Shown: piece by piece, positions 53,338 through 63,661 of the stretch
Position numbering within the stretch: position 1 is the first letter of the stretch
How the letters are laid out: each line of letters opens with the position of its first letter
NCBI RefSeq assembly: GCF_003333265.1
Contig: NZ_QOLB01000112.1
Span: 46,510-110,509 of the forward strand
DNA length: 64,000 nt
Source: Candidatus Halocynthiibacter alkanivorans
Lineage (GTDB): Bacteria; Pseudomonadota; Alphaproteobacteria; Rhodobacterales; Rhodobacteraceae
Direction of reading: 5' to 3'
Notes under the pieces: model-generated
What the model was told of the DNA's origin: nothing
The model's input: the letters and a program-made list of their open reading frames with translations, nothing else
The model's database searches: none
Made by a program: the position numbers and the translations under genes

Positions 53338-54393
53338 ATGAAAAACATCCTTCTTTCCACAGTCGCTCTGGTTGCCTTCGCTGGCGCCGCTGCTGCTGAC
53401 GTTTCCTGGTCCGGCGCTGCAACTCTGGGCTACAACGATGACCTCGAAGACGGCGTATATGCTGACGTCGACATCGACATCGCTCTGTCTCAGGAACTGA
53501 ACAACGGCTGGACAGCCGCTGCAAAATTCGGTTTTGAACTGGTTGACAATGGCGTGTCAGGGTCCAACGGTTTCCAGGCTGACGAAAACATCCTGATCTC
53601 GCTGACCAACGACATGTATGGCCTGTACTTCGGCGACACTGAGTTCGCTGCTGTGTCCTACTTCTCCGGCGTCACCAACATGCAGAACGACAACTTCTCC
53701 GAAGAAGACGGCGAAGATGTACTGAAACTGACAGCAACTTACGGCATGATCTCTGGCGGCCTGTCCTACGCATATCTCACCGATACCGCTGCCGGCACTG
53801 GTGATTCAGACGAACTGCAGCAGCTGTCTCTCGGTGTTTCCGCTGAATTCTCCGGCGTAACCGTAACTGCAGCTTGGCAGGACGCAACAACCGTCGACTT
53901 TAACGCTTCCAACGGTGACTTCACCAATGGCGAAGTGTTTGGCCTGTCGGTCTCTTCTTCCTTCTCGGGTGCAGACATCACGCTGGCATATGCCAACGAC
54001 AAAGCTGCTGACAACAACTCCACTGGTATCGAAGTTTCCTACCCAATGGGTGCGGTTACTCTGGGTGCGTTCTACGTGTCCGAAACCAACACCGATGACA
54101 ACTTCGGCGCAACTGTTGCGTACTCCGAAGGCGACCTGTCTGTTAAAGCATGGGTCCACGACGGTACCGACGAAGACTATGGTGTGAACATTGCTTACGC
54201 AATGGGCGACTGGGGTCTGTACGTTGGTGGTTCCGATGACGACGGCGCATATGTTGCTGGCGAACTCGACCTCGGCGGCGGCGCTTCCTTCACCGTTTCT
54301 TATGCAAACGACGAAGACAAGTCCGACAACGACGAGATCGGCCCACAGGAATACCTGCAGGGTACAACTCTGGCTCTGTCCCTCAGCTTCTGA
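53338..54393 (+). CDS. Outer-membrane porin
   Basis: A 351-residue porin with signal peptide MKNILLSTVALVAFAGAAAA, cleaved before DVSW. The mature part is acidic (Asp/Glu-rich), with alternating polar-nonpolar strands consistent with a beta barrel, and a terminal Phe after LALSLS for recognition by BAM. It matches the Rhodobacter/Roseobacter porin type that passes small solutes. The codon bias and the GAGGG ribosome binding site indicate high expression. A strong terminator follows. Confidence 0.9.
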   Translation: MKNILLSTVALVAFAGAAAADVSWSGAATLGYNDDLEDGVYADVDIDIALSQELNNGWTAAAKFGFELVDNGVSGSNGFQADENILISLTNDMYGLYFGDTEFAAVSYFSGVTNMQNDNFSEEDGEDVLKLTATYGMISGGLSYAYLTDTAAGTGDSDELQQLSLGVSAEFSGVTVTAAWQDATTVDFNASNGDFTNGEVFGLSVSSSFSGADITLAYANDKAADNNSTGIEVSYPMGAVTLGAFYVSETNTDDNFGATVAYSEGDLSVKAWVHDGTDEDYGVNIAYAMGDWGLYVGGSDDDGAYVAGELDLGGGASFTVSYANDEDKSDNDEIGPQEYLQGTTLALSLSF

Positions 54394-54416
54394 TCCTGCT
54401 TCAGGATAATGACTTT

Positions 54417-54449
54417 AAGGGCCGCTCTTCTGAGCGGCCCTTTTCTTTT
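54417..54449 (+). terminator. Terminator after porin
   Basis: AAGGGCCGCT and AGCGGCCCTT (54417-54426 with 54433-54442) form a 10-bp perfect stem followed by TTCTTTT. It lies 24 bp past the porin stop. Confidence 0.9.
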
Positions 54450-54547
54450 GTCCGGCGTCTTTGATCCGTGCAAACCGCCTCAAAAGAAACCTTGTTCCCC
54501 CTGCCCTGCGCAGCTACGGTTGGGCCACTTTCGCTGAGGGGATTTTT

Positions 54548-55117
54548 ATGACGCGTGCTCGCTACTTACTGCTGATCGTGACCGGGGCCATGCTGACCCT
54601 GTCGGCCTGTGCCAACAGCTTTGACAGTCTCGGCAGCCTGACCGGCTCCATCGGCAGCGGCCCGTTTTCCGGCGGCGGCACTGAAGTCACTGCTGAAGGC
54701 GATGTGATCGACAGCAAAACCGTGGTGCAGCAGGTCGAACTGGCCAATGGCGAGACCGTTCTGGTGGAACAGCGCCGCAAGCGCCGCATTTTTGGCGGCG
54801 GGCGTTCGATCCCCGGCTCTGACATTCAGGTCAACAAATACATCTGGTCGGCTGCGCTTGATGTGCTCGACTTCCTGCCCGTAAAATCCGCCGACCCGTT
54901 CACCGGCGTGATCGTCACCGAATATGGCACGGCACCCGGCAGCAGCCGCGCATGGCGTGCCACCATCTACATCCAGGATCCAGCGCTGGATGCGCGCAGC
55001 CTGAACCTGTCGCTCTATACCCGCAACGGCCCCGCCAGCGCAGAGACGCTGCGCGCGGTTGAAAATGCGATTCTGACCCGCGCGCGCCAGCTGCGCTCCA
55101 CCGACGCCAACCTGTAG
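54548..55117 (+). CDS. DUF3576 lipoprotein
   Basis: A 189-residue predicted lipoprotein: lipobox LTLSAC with Cys21. DUF3576 blocks are [40 protein letters not shown], then [11 protein letters not shown] and a C-terminal [12 protein letters not shown]. An Arg-rich motif [10 protein letters not shown] precedes the domain. It is found next to leuS-lptE in Rhodobacterales and is probably an envelope protein of unknown function. GAGGGG precedes the ATG. Confidence 0.85.
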   Translation: MTRARYLLLIVTGAMLTLSACANSFDSLGSLTGSIGSGPFSGGGTEVTAEGDVIDSKTVVQQVELANGETVLVEQRRKRRIFGGGRSIPGSDIQVNKYIWSAALDVLDFLPVKSADPFTGVIVTEYGTAPGSSRAWRATIYIQDPALDARSLNLSLYTRNGPASAETLRAVENAILTRARQLRSTDANL

Positions 55118-55152
55118 CCCCTCGACAGGACGCGCCGATCTTATTATGACCA

Positions 55153-55177
55153 CGCCGGGCCCTTTGCCCGGCGTTTT
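55153..55177 (+). terminator. Terminator before leuS
   Basis: CGCCGGGC and GCCCGGCG (55153-55160 with 55166-55173) make an 8-bp stem followed by TTTT, 35 bp past the DUF3576 stop and 20 bp before the leuS ATG. It could be an attenuator or simply ends the DUF3576 transcript. Confidence 0.75.
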
Positions 55178-55196
55178 CACGACCAAGGACCAGACC

Positions 55197-57734
55197 ATGA
55201 CCCGTTATACCGCTCAGGATGTTGAAACCAGATGGCAGAAAGCCTGGGATGAGGCTGACGTTTTCAAAGCGAAACGCGATGAAAGCAAACCCAAGTATTA
55301 CGTGCTGGAGATGTTCCCCTACCCGTCGGGCCGCATTCATATGGGCCATGTGCGCAACTACACTATGGGCGACGTGGTGGCGCGCTACAAAATGTCCACC
55401 GGGCATAACGTGCTGCATCCGATGGGCTGGGACGCGTTTGGCATGCCGGCCGAAAACGCGGCGATGGCACTGAACAGCCATCCGGGCACCTGGACCTATC
55501 AGAACATTGCCGACATGCGGGCACAGATGAAGCCGCTGGGCCTCTCAATCGACTGGTCGCGCGAATTTGCCACCTGTGATCCGGAATATTATGGCCAGCA
55601 GCAGGCGATGTTCATCGACATGATGGCCAAAGGTCTGGCCTATCGCAAAAACGCCACGGTGAACTGGGATCCGGTCGATATGACCGTGCTGGCCAATGAG
55701 CAGGTCGAAAACGGCCGCGGCTGGCGTTCGGGCGCTGAAGTGGAGCAGCGCGAGCTGACCCAGTGGTTCTTCAAGATTTCCGACTTTTCCGAAGAACTGC
55801 TCAGCGCGATTGACGATCTGGACAACTGGCCGGCCAAAGTGAAGCTGATGCAGCGCAACTGGATCGGCAAAAGCGAAGGCCTGGAGTTTGCCTTCTCGCT
55901 GATCGACGCGCCTGAGGGCCATGAGCAGGTTGAAGTGTACACCACCCGGCCTGACACGTTGATGGGCGCCTCTTTTGTTGGCATTTCAGCAGATCACCCG
56001 CTGGCCAAAACGCTGGAACTGGACAATGCGGAGATTGCCGCGTTCTGCACCAGTTGTCGCAACGAGGCCACCACAGAAGAAGCCCGTGAAAAGGCAGAAA
56101 AACGCGGCTTTGACACCGGGCTGCGGGTACAGCATCCGCTGGATCCGTCCTGGGAGCTGCCGGTCTATATCGCCAACTTTATCCTGATGGATTACGGCAC
56201 CGGCGCGGTGTTTGGCTGCCCGGCGCACGATCAGCGCGACTTTGAATTTGCCACAAAATACGAATTGGCGATCAATGCGGTGTTTACCCCGGTTGACGCT
56301 GATCTGGACACAAGCGAAGCCTACGTGCCGCTGAAATCCGAACAGGTGCGCTATGTGCGTGGTTTTGCCGGCGACGCGATCCAGACCGGCGCGGCCGGAG
56401 TCACCAGCGCCATCGCGTATTGCGAAGACAAAGGCTTTGGCCAGGGTGTCACCCGCTTCCGCCTGCGTGACTGGGGCCTGTCGCGTCAGCGCTACTGGGG
56501 CTGCCCGATCCCGGTTGTTCATTGCGAAGACTGTGGTGTGGTGCCGGAGAAGAAAGAAAACCTGCCGGTCAAACTGCCACAGGACGTCACCCTTGATCTG
56601 CCGGGCAATCCGCTGGACCGTCACCCGACGTGGCGCAACTGTGCCTGTCCTGCCTGTGGCAAGGACGCGCTGCGCGAGACTGACACGATGGACACATTCG
56701 TGGACAGCTCGTGGTATTACGCCCGTTTCACCAACCCGGCCGCCGCCACGCCGACTGACGCGGAAGACGCTGCCTACTGGATGAATGTGGACCAGTATAT
56801 CGGCGGCATTGAGCACGCCATTCTGCACCTGCTGTATTCGCGCTTCTTTGCCCGGGCGATGAACCTGACCGGCCACCTGTCTGAGGGCGCGGTGGAGCCA
56901 TTCAACGCACTGTTCACCCAGGGCATGGTCACTCATGAGATCTACCAGACGCGCGATGCCAAAGGCCGTCCGGTCTATCATCTGCCTCAGGACGTCACAG
57001 ACGGCAAGCTGGCGGATGGCACTGATGTCGAGATCATCCCGTCGGCCAAGATGTCCAAGTCGAAAAAGAATGTGGTCGATCCTGATGCAATTATCAGCCA
57101 ATACGGCGCGGATACGGCGCGCTGGTTTGTGCTGTCTGACAGCCCGCCCGAGCGGGATGTGGAATGGTCTGCCGCCGGTGCGGATGCCACTTTCAAACAC
57201 CTGAACCGGGTCTGGCGCATTGCCGGTGACGTAGTTGAAGCGCCTGAAAGCGGCAAAGGCGATGCGGAGCTGATCCGCGCCACCCACAAAACCATCCATG
57301 AGGTCACCCAGGCCATCGACGGGTTTGCCTTTAACGCCGCGATTGCCAAGCTTTATGGCTTCACCAATACGCTGCAGAAATCCAAAGCCGGCGCGGAGGC
57401 CAAACGCTCAGCGCTTGCGGCGCTGGCGCAGCTGATGTCGCCAATGACCCCGCACCTGTCAGAAGAAATCTGGTCCCTGATGGGCGAGGCCAGTCTGATC
57501 ATCCACGCGCCATGGCCGGTGGCCGATGAGGCCATGCTGGTCGAGGACACGGTGACGCTGCCAATTCAGATCAATGGCAAACGCCGCGACGAGCTGAAAG
57601 TCCCTGCGGACATGCCGAAGGAAGAGGTTGAAAAGCTGGTGCTGGCAAACGATGCTGTGATCAAAGCGCTGAACGGGGGCGTGCCGAAGAAACTTATTGT
57701 TGTTCCGGGCCGGATTGTGAATGTCGTTATTTAA
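55197..57734 (+). CDS. leuS: Leucyl-tRNA synthetase
   Basis: An 845-residue class I synthetase. HIGH-type motif [15 protein letters not shown] with His48-Met-Gly-His51, and KMSKS at 618-622. The editing domain between them contains [16 protein letters not shown]. It charges leucine onto tRNA-Leu. ATG 55197 follows AAGGAC. The gene overlaps the next gene, lptE, by 14 bp, and lptE overlaps holA by 4, giving a conserved leuS-lptE-holA operon. Confidence 0.97.
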   Translation: MTRYTAQDVETRWQKAWDEADVFKAKRDESKPKYYVLEMFPYPSGRIHMGHVRNYTMGDVVARYKMSTGHNVLHPMGWDAFGMPAENAAMALNSHPGTWTYQNIADMRAQMKPLGLSIDWSREFATCDPEYYGQQQAMFIDMMAKGLAYRKNATVNWDPVDMTVLANEQVENGRGWRSGAEVEQRELTQWFFKISDFSEELLSAIDDLDNWPAKVKLMQRNWIGKSEGLEFAFSLIDAPEGHEQVEVYTTRPDTLMGASFVGISADHPLAKTLELDNAEIAAFCTSCRNEATTEEAREKAEKRGFDTGLRVQHPLDPSWELPVYIANFILMDYGTGAVFGCPAHDQRDFEFATKYELAINAVFTPVDADLDTSEAYVPLKSEQVRYVRGFAGDAIQTGAAGVTSAIAYCEDKGFGQGVTRFRLRDWGLSRQRYWGCPIPVVHCEDCGVVPEKKENLPVKLPQDVTLDLPGNPLDRHPTWRNCACPACGKDALRETDTMDTFVDSSWYYARFTNPAAATPTDAEDAAYWMNVDQYIGGIEHAILHLLYSRFFARAMNLTGHLSEGAVEPFNALFTQGMVTHEIYQTRDAKGRPVYHLPQDVTDGKLADGTDVEIIPSAKMSKSKKNVVDPDAIISQYGADTARWFVLSDSPPERDVEWSAAGADATFKHLNRVWRIAGDVVEAPESGKGDAELIRATHKTIHEVTQAIDGFAFNAAIAKLYGFTNTLQKSKAGAEAKRSALAALAQLMSPMTPHLSEEIWSLMGEASLIIHAPWPVADEAMLVEDTVTLPIQINGKRRDELKVPADMPKEEVEKLVLANDAVIKALNGGVPKKLIVVPGRIVNVVI

Positions 57735-58269
57735 CCGCCGCTTGCTAATACTCTCCCTCGCAGCCCTCGCGGGCTGCGGGTTTTCCCCTGCGCTGGCGCC
57801 GGGCACAGCGGCGCGCAGCCTGCTGGGCGCGATAGAGGTCGCCGCGCCCACCAACCGCAACTCCTTTGATCTGGCGAAACAGCTGGAATTGAATCTGGGT
57901 CCGGCAAACAGCCCGCGCTATGCGCTGCGCTATGATCTGGGCACCAGCACCGCCGGTGTTGCCATTACCAGCAGCCAGGAAACCACCCGCTACCATATCA
58001 CCGGCAAGGCGAATTTCTCGGTGCTCGATCTGAGCAGCGGCACGGTAGTGAGCTCGGGCAGGGTTCAGGGCTTTTCCGCCTATTCTGCCACCGGTTCCAC
58101 CGCGGCCACGCTGAGCGCCCGCGATGACGCTTATGCCCGGCTGATGGTGCAACTGGCGGATCAGATCACCACCCGGCTCAGCGCCACAGCGGCGTCCTGG
58201 GCCGGATCTGCGGCCGGATCTGGGGCGGGGTCCGTGGCGGGGTCCGTGGCGGAGACTGCAGGCGAATGA
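57721..58269 (+). CDS. lptE: LPS-assembly lipoprotein LptE
   Basis: A 182-residue outer-membrane lipoprotein: lipobox LAALAGC with Cys19. The body matches LptE, which plugs the LptD barrel in LPS export (e.g. [22 protein letters not shown] and [18 protein letters not shown]). It starts 14 bases inside leuS. The last 25 residues are an odd low-complexity tail of Ala, Gly and Ser ([19 protein letters not shown]) encoded by short repeats of GCCGGATCT and GGGGTCCGTGGC, not part of the usual domain. Confidence 0.87.
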   Translation: MSLFNRRLLILSLAALAGCGFSPALAPGTAARSLLGAIEVAAPTNRNSFDLAKQLELNLGPANSPRYALRYDLGTSTAGVAITSSQETTRYHITGKANFSVLDLSSGTVVSSGRVQGFSAYSATGSTAATLSARDDAYARLMVQLADQITTRLSATAASWAGSAAGSGAGSVAGSVAETAGE

Positions 58270-59291
58270 AACTGACCGGCCGCGACGCTATTGCCTATTT
58301 CAACAAGCCTGATGCCACCCGCACCGGCCTGCTGATCTATGGGCCGGACGCGATGCGGGTGGCGCTGCGGCGTCAGGAAGTGATCGCGGCGCTGATCGGG
58401 CCTGAAGGCGAAGGCGAGATGCGGCTGACCCGCATTCCCGCCAGTGAGCTGCGCAAAGACAAAGTCATGCTCAATGACGCGATCAAAGCCCAGGGGTTTT
58501 TCCCCGGCCCGCGGGTGGCTTTTGTTGAAGACGTCACCGACACCCTGGCAAAACCCATCATCGCGGCGCTGGAAGACTGGCAGCCGGGCGATGCTCAGGT
58601 GATCGTCACTGCGGGACAGCTGACAGCGCGTTCAGCGCTGCGCAAGTTCTTTGAGGGCCACCGCAACGCCTATGCCACCGCGATCTATGCCGAGCCGCCT
58701 TCGCGGGCCGAAATCGAACAGGTGCTGAACAAGGCCGGTGTCAAAGAGATTGACCGCGATGCGATGGAAGACCTGACGGTGCTGTCGCGCGAACTCGATC
58801 CTGGTGATTTTCGCCAGACCATCGAAAAACTGGCGCTGTATAAGATTGGCGATGCCTCCCCGGTGATCAGCCTTGATGTGGAAAACTGTGCGCCCGCCAG
58901 TTCTGAAGCAGTGGTGGATGACGTCTTGAATATCGTCGCGGAGGGCCGCACCAGTGAAATCGGCCCGGTGATGGCCAAACTGACCGCTCAGGGCATCAAC
59001 CCGGTGACACTGTGCATCGGGGCCACCCGCCACTTCCGCACGCTGCACGCGGCCTCCTGTGACCCGGGTGGCGCAGCTTCCGGCATCGGGCGGGTACGGC
59101 CGCCAGTGTTTGGCCCGCGCCGCGACCGTATGGTGCGCCAGGCCCAGGGCTGGGGCGTGAACAAGCTGGAAACCGCGCTGTCCCTGCTGACGGAAACGGA
59201 TCTGACCCTGCGCTCCGCCGGGCAGCGCGCCCCGGCGATGGCGCTGGTCGAACGGGCGCTTATCCGGCTGGCGATGCTGTCAAAGCGTTAA
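58266..59291 (+). CDS. holA: DNA polymerase III subunit delta
   Basis: A 341-residue HolA, the clamp-loader subunit that opens the beta clamp. Typical blocks are GLLIYGPDAMRVALRRQEVI (ATPase-like first domain), PGPRVAFVEDVTDTL, and LAVLSRELDPGDFRQTIEKLALY-like text (here TVLSRELDPGDFRQTIEKLA). It overlaps lptE by ATGA. Its 3' end overlaps by 32 bp the end of the flavoprotein gene on the opposite strand. Confidence 0.93.
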   Translation: MKLTGRDAIAYFNKPDATRTGLLIYGPDAMRVALRRQEVIAALIGPEGEGEMRLTRIPASELRKDKVMLNDAIKAQGFFPGPRVAFVEDVTDTLAKPIIAALEDWQPGDAQVIVTAGQLTARSALRKFFEGHRNAYATAIYAEPPSRAEIEQVLNKAGVKEIDRDAMEDLTVLSRELDPGDFRQTIEKLALYKIGDASPVISLDVENCAPASSEAVVDDVLNIVAEGRTSEIGPVMAKLTAQGINPVTLCIGATRHFRTLHAASCDPGGAASGIGRVRPPVFGPRRDRMVRQAQGWGVNKLETALSLLTETDLTLRSAGQRAPAMALVERALIRLAMLSKR

Positions 59292-60447
59292 GCGCCGCGT
59301 GCCGCCCCGTGGCAAAACAGGCGGTCAGCAGATAGCCACCTGTCGGCGCATCCCAATCCACCATTTCGCCCGCGCACCAGACGCCCGGCAGGGCGCGTAA
59401 TTGCAGCCCCGCATCCAGCGCGCCCCAGGATACACCCCCTGCGGTCGAAATCGCTTCATCAATCGGACGCAGCCCCGCGTGGGTTATCGGCAGGGCTTTG
59501 ATCTTTTCTGCCAACGCGCGCCCTTCGGGAAGCGGTCGGGCAAACTCCATCAGCAATGCCAGTTTTGCCGGCTCCAGCTTCAGCGTTTTGCGCAGATGGG
59601 CGGTGCGGGTGGTTTTGCCCCGCGGGCGCTCCAGTTTTTGCGCGATCTGATCCACACTCAGGTCAGGCAGCAGGTCCAGCGTCAGCGCCGCGCCGCCCCG
59701 CAGCGCCGATGACAGGCGATAGATGCCGCCGCCTTCCAGCCCGCGCGCCGAAATCACCGCTTCGCCACGCGAAGTCAGCGCACCGGCCCGCAGCGCGATG
59801 TTTTTTAATGGCGCGCCAAACTGTGCCGCAATATAGGCGCTCCAATTGACCACCAGCCCGGCGTTTGAGGGCTGAAACGGGGTGATTTCAACGCCGCGCC
59901 CGGTCAGATAGGGCAGCCAGGCCGCATCCGAGCCGAGCCGCGCCCAGCTGGCACCGCCCAGCGCCAGGATGGTGATCGGGGTGGAGATGGTTTGCGAGCC
60001 TTCTGGCGTTTCAAAGCGGCAGCCTGTGCCGGTCGTGCCCTCAAAGCCCGCCCAGCGCCAGCGCCGGTTCAGCACCACACCCTGGCTTTGCAGTCGCGCC
60101 AGCCAGGCCCGCAGCAAAGGCGAGGCTTTCATTTTGCGTGGAAACACCAGGCCGGTCGAGCCGGTAAACACCTCCTGCCCCAGACCTTGTGCCCACCTGA
60201 TCACCGCCTGGCTGTCAAACCCGGCAAGGATGTCGCCCAACGGGGGCCCGGCGTATTGTGCGAGAAACTGATCAAACGGTTCGTCCCGCGTCAGGTTCAG
60301 CCCGGATTTGCCCGCCATCAGGAGTTTGCGCGCCGGCGAGGGTTTTGCGTCTGCCACCACGACGCGTTTACCTGCCGCGGACAGCACTTCTGCCGCCATC
60401 AGCCCTGCCGGTCCGGCACCAATTACCAATGCGTCAATATCTGCCAT
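59260..60447 (-). CDS. HI0933/YhiN-type flavoprotein (TIGR03862-like)
   Basis: A 395-residue FAD protein. The dinucleotide motif is DALVIGAGPAGLMAAEVLSAAGK (5-27), with KLLMAGKSGLNLTRDEPFDQF, and the C-terminal CAGEMVDWDAPTGGYLLTACFATGRHA. This is the COG2081 family, of uncertain enzymatic role. It overlaps the holA 3' end. The ECH-like gene upstream on the same strand is 100 bp away. Confidence 0.85.
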   Translation of the reverse strand: MADIDALVIGAGPAGLMAAEVLSAAGKRVVVADAKPSPARKLLMAGKSGLNLTRDEPFDQFLAQYAGPPLGDILAGFDSQAVIRWAQGLGQEVFTGSTGLVFPRKMKASPLLRAWLARLQSQGVVLNRRWRWAGFEGTTGTGCRFETPEGSQTISTPITILALGGASWARLGSDAAWLPYLTGRGVEITPFQPSNAGLVVNWSAYIAAQFGAPLKNIALRAGALTSRGEAVISARGLEGGGIYRLSSALRGGAALTLDLLPDLSVDQIAQKLERPRGKTTRTAHLRKTLKLEPAKLALLMEFARPLPEGRALAEKIKALPITHAGLRPIDEAISTAGGVSWGALDAGLQLRALPGVWCAGEMVDWDAPTGGYLLTACFATGRHAALNALTASPAG

Positions 60448-60546
60448 GTCAGCGCCTCACCTTGCGTTTTGCGCTGCTTAACACGGGCTGCGCGCCCAAG
60501 CCAGCTCCCCGGCCAGCGGTCCGGCCTGGATGCTCTGCTTTAAAGC

Positions 60547-61158
60547 TCAGAGGCACATCGCTTTGATCCCACTGCGAATGTCGTCAGGGGCGGCGAGCGC
60601 TGCTGCGCTGAGATCTGCAACAGTAGTCTCCAGATCCTCCAGCGCGACAATTCGGTCGATCAGGCCAAAATCATACGCGGTCTGCGAGTCGATTTTCTGC
60701 GCCCCCATCAGAATCATCTTGCTGCGCGATGGCCCGATCAAAGCCGACATGCGCGCCGGATCGGAGGGCTGGGGCAGATAGCCGAGTTTCATCACCGGGT
60801 AGAAGAACTTGGCCGCTGGCACCGCGATACGCAGATCACAGGCCAGCGCCATGCCAAAGGCGCCCCCGGCCAGCGTCCCGTTCAGCGCCGCAATGCTGAG
60901 ACAGGGCAGCGCCGCGATGGCGCCTGAAAGCCGTTCCCACACCGGATCAACCGCAAGCCCGGCGCGGGCATCATCCAGATCAGCGCCGGCGGAAAACACC
61001 CTTCCGGTGCCGGTGAGCACAAACACTTTGGCCTGACCGCGCGCCTCAGTGGCGAAATCCGCCAGCGCGTTCAACATCACGGCCGTCAGAGAATTGGCTT
61101 TTTGCGGCCGTTCAATGGTGGCGCGCCAAACATCACCCGCCTGTTCAAACCGGATCAC
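60547..61158 (-). CDS. Enoyl-CoA hydratase/isomerase-fold protein, short and missing catalytic Glu
   Basis: A 203-residue crotonase-fold protein. The oxyanion-hole parts FSAGADLDD and NGTLAGGAFGMALACDL are present. The usual catalytic glutamates are not: where most hydratases read QPE, this reads YPV, and the second Glu region is also absent. It is also about 50 residues shorter than normal. It may be an isomerase, thioesterase-like or non-catalytic relative. Overlaps the SDR gene by ATGA, so they form one unit. Confidence 0.8.
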   Translation of the reverse strand: MIRFEQAGDVWRATIERPQKANSLTAVMLNALADFATEARGQAKVFVLTGTGRVFSAGADLDDARAGLAVDPVWERLSGAIAALPCLSIAALNGTLAGGAFGMALACDLRIAVPAAKFFYPVMKLGYLPQPSDPARMSALIGPSRSKMILMGAQKIDSQTAYDFGLIDRIVALEDLETTVADLSAAALAAPDDIRSGIKAMCL

Positions 61159-61901
61159 GTGATAAGCCCGACCCGACGGAGGATCGCCTCGTCGCGCAGC
61201 GAGACTTCCTGACCAACATAATCATCTGCATCACGCCCGCACATCCACAACAGTGTCCGTGCTGGCCACTCGGCCGGGATATGTTCAGACCAGTCGAGCT
61301 GGCTGACCGGGTTGATGCCGCTGGCTTTGATATCGCGCTGCATCTTTGTGGCGACGGTGCCTGGGCTGAGACCGAGGGCGCGGATGCCGTTTTCGCGCTC
61401 TTCCAGATCCAGCGAAGCGGTCAGCATCGCGGCGCCCGCTTTGGAGGTGCAATAAGCGGACCAGGCTTCAATCGGATAGTGCGCCGCGCCGGAGGAAACC
61501 GTCAACACGGTGCCGCCACCCGCTGCTTTCATCACCGGCACCGCAGCGCGCATACCATAAAAGACGCCTTTGACATTGATGTCGATTGTCATAGCCCAGG
61601 CCGCGGGATCTGCGCTGGCCAGGTGGGAGATCGGATCGATCACCCCGGCGTTGTTGATCAGAACATCCAGCCCGCCGAACCTGTCCACCGTAGTGGCAAC
61701 CGCCGCAGCCATAGCCTCAAAATCCGCCACGTCGCAGGCAATCGCCAGCGCGGTGTTGCCGATCTCAGCCGCCAGCGCAGAAATCGCATCACCTGAGCGC
61801 GCCAGCAGGACGACATTTGCCCCGGCCTCGGCGAATACCCGCGCAGATTGAGCGCCAATTCCGCGCGATGCCCCTGTTATCAGTACAGTTTTACCGTTCA
61901 T
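61155..61901 (-). CDS. Short-chain dehydrogenase/reductase
   Basis: A 248-residue SDR. Cofactor motif TGASRGIGAQ (9-18), NNAG at 83-86, and the catalytic group Ser136/137, Tyr150 and Lys154 (YCTSK). It oxidises or reduces a hydroxyl/keto substrate with NAD(P). With the coupled crotonase-like gene it may be part of a small acyl- or hydroxy-acid pathway. ATG 61901 has AAGG just before it; a longer frame would add 28 residues without motif. Confidence 0.9.
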   Translation of the reverse strand: MNGKTVLITGASRGIGAQSARVFAEAGANVVLLARSGDAISALAAEIGNTALAIACDVADFEAMAAAVATTVDRFGGLDVLINNAGVIDPISHLASADPAAWAMTIDINVKGVFYGMRAAVPVMKAAGGGTVLTVSSGAAHYPIEAWSAYCTSKAGAAMLTASLDLEERENGIRALGLSPGTVATKMQRDIKASGINPVSQLDWSEHIPAEWPARTLLWMCGRDADDYVGQEVSLRDEAILRRVGLIT

Positions 61902-62020
61902 CCTTGAAATCCTGTAATTTTTCATCGATTTAAACTTCAGCTTTAGTCTGCACCAGATGCTTGACGCAGGACACCGCTGAGTCAAAGCTGGGCACAGTTA
62001 TTTATGTTGGAAGGTATGTT

Positions 62021-63541
62021 ATGATCCATTCCCGTCTTTTTAGCGGCGCCTGTAGTGCCGCCCTGATCGCTTTTGCGCCTGCCGCACAGGCCGATATTAC
62101 CGCCCGCGAAGCGTGGGACAGTTTCAAAGCCTATGCCGAAATCAGCGGCCAGAACATTGAAGTTGGTTCTGAAAGCGAGACCGGCGGCACCCTGCGCCTG
62201 AGCGATGTTCAGGTCAGCATTTTGTTTCCGGGTGGCGCTGCCAGATCGGAGCTGAGCAGCCTGAGCTTCAGCGAACAGAGTGACGGTTCTGTCGCCATCA
62301 CCCTGTCGCCCGACTATACCATCACCGTCAATGGCGAGGATGTGGATGGCGAAAAGTTCGACATGCGCGCGACGCTGACCCATGACGGGATGAACATCAT
62401 CGCGGCAGGGGAACCCGAAGCGGTGACCTGGACCTACACCGCAGACATGCTGAAGCTGGCAATGAACATGGCTGCCACCGGTGGCGGCGGCGATGCCGAT
62501 GTCACTGTGGACATGAGCGTTGCGGATATGGCCGGCAGTTATGCTTTTGCTGAAGGCGAAAGCGCGGACTTGTCCTATGATACCATCACCGGCGCGGTGC
62601 GCGTGGACATGACGGTCTCTGAGTCAGACCATGGCGCTCAGGTGCGGGGCAGTCTGGCGTTTGACGGCATGGAATTCGCCGCCGAAGGCGAATTGCCAGT
62701 AACGGAAAATCCCGAAGACTTCGCCAGGGCGTTGTTTAAGGCGGGCAGTCTTACCGGCGCCTACAGGCTGGGGGCCGGGACCTTCGCCATCAACATCACT
62801 GACGATGGTGAAAATTTTGACCTGACCGGCAACAGCGGTGGGTCTGAGGTAAATTTCGCCATCCAGGACGGCGGCTTCGCCTATGACACGCTGACCAGCA
62901 ATATTGACGTCACCGTCGCCAGCAACGCGATGCCAATGCCACCGGTCACCGTGTCCCTTGCAGAATATGGCGCCAGCCTGGAAATGCCGATGGCGCAATC
63001 GGACGAGCCTGGCGACTTTGGTCTCGGGCTGCGCTTTGTGGGCCTGTCGGTGCCCGAAGATCTGTGGCGCATGTTTGACCCGTCACAAGTGCTGCCGCGC
63101 AGCCCTGCGACCTTCATCCTGGATCTGTCCGGCAAGGCCAACTGGTTGTTTGACATCTTTGACGAGGACGCCACTGAGGCGATGGAAGAGATGGATGAAA
63201 TGCCCGGCGAATTGCATGCGCTGACGCTGGATGCGCTGCAGTTGAGTCTGGGCGGGGCGGAGCTGACAGGCAGCGGCGCGTTTACCTTTGACAACAATGA
63301 TCTGGAGACCTTTGACGGCATGCCGGCGCCTGAGGGCGTAATCAATCTGAGCCTGAACGGCGGCAATGGTCTGTTGGACAAACTGGTACAGCTTGGTTAT
63401 ATCCAGTCTCAGGATGCGATGGGCATGCGCATGATGATGGGCATGTTCTCTGTTGTCGCGGAAGGTGAGGACAATCTGACCTCCGAAATCAAAGTCAGCA
63501 AAGACGGCCAGGTCTTTGCCAATGGGCAGCGCCTGCAATAA
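62021..63541 (+). CDS. DUF2125 exported protein
   Basis: A 506-residue protein with a signal peptide MIHSRLFSGACSAALIAFAPAAQA cleaved before DITARE. The body matches DUF2125 of Rhodobacterales, e.g. TLRLSDVQVSILFPGG, then ELHALTLDALQLSLGGAELTGSG and GLLDKLVQLGYIQSQDAMGMRMMMGMF at the end. Composition is acidic. Function is unknown; structure prediction might show an AsmA/LPS-transport-like fold, but I cannot test that. GGAAGG precedes the ATG. Confidence 0.83.
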   Translation: MIHSRLFSGACSAALIAFAPAAQADITAREAWDSFKAYAEISGQNIEVGSESETGGTLRLSDVQVSILFPGGAARSELSSLSFSEQSDGSVAITLSPDYTITVNGEDVDGEKFDMRATLTHDGMNIIAAGEPEAVTWTYTADMLKLAMNMAATGGGGDADVTVDMSVADMAGSYAFAEGESADLSYDTITGAVRVDMTVSESDHGAQVRGSLAFDGMEFAAEGELPVTENPEDFARALFKAGSLTGAYRLGAGTFAINITDDGENFDLTGNSGGSEVNFAIQDGGFAYDTLTSNIDVTVASNAMPMPPVTVSLAEYGASLEMPMAQSDEPGDFGLGLRFVGLSVPEDLWRMFDPSQVLPRSPATFILDLSGKANWLFDIFDEDATEAMEEMDEMPGELHALTLDALQLSLGGAELTGSGAFTFDNNDLETFDGMPAPEGVINLSLNGGNGLLDKLVQLGYIQSQDAMGMRMMMGMFSVVAEGEDNLTSEIKVSKDGQVFANGQRLQ

Positions 63542-63563
63542 CCGGTTCAGCGCTGAAACCAAC

Positions 63564-63590
63564 AAAGGGCCGCCACTGTTGCGGCCCTTT
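63564..63590 (+). terminator. Terminator-like hairpin after DUF2125
   Basis: AAAGGGCCGC and GCGGCCCTTT (63564-63573 with 63581-63590) make a perfect 10-bp stem with a 7-base loop, 22 bp after the stop; the T-run is only three long. Confidence 0.75.
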
Positions 63591-63661
63591 CCTGTTGCAA
63601 CGGGCTTGCGGGTCCTCCCCGGGCAGACTACCTGTTTAACAACACAGATATGAGGCCCGAT

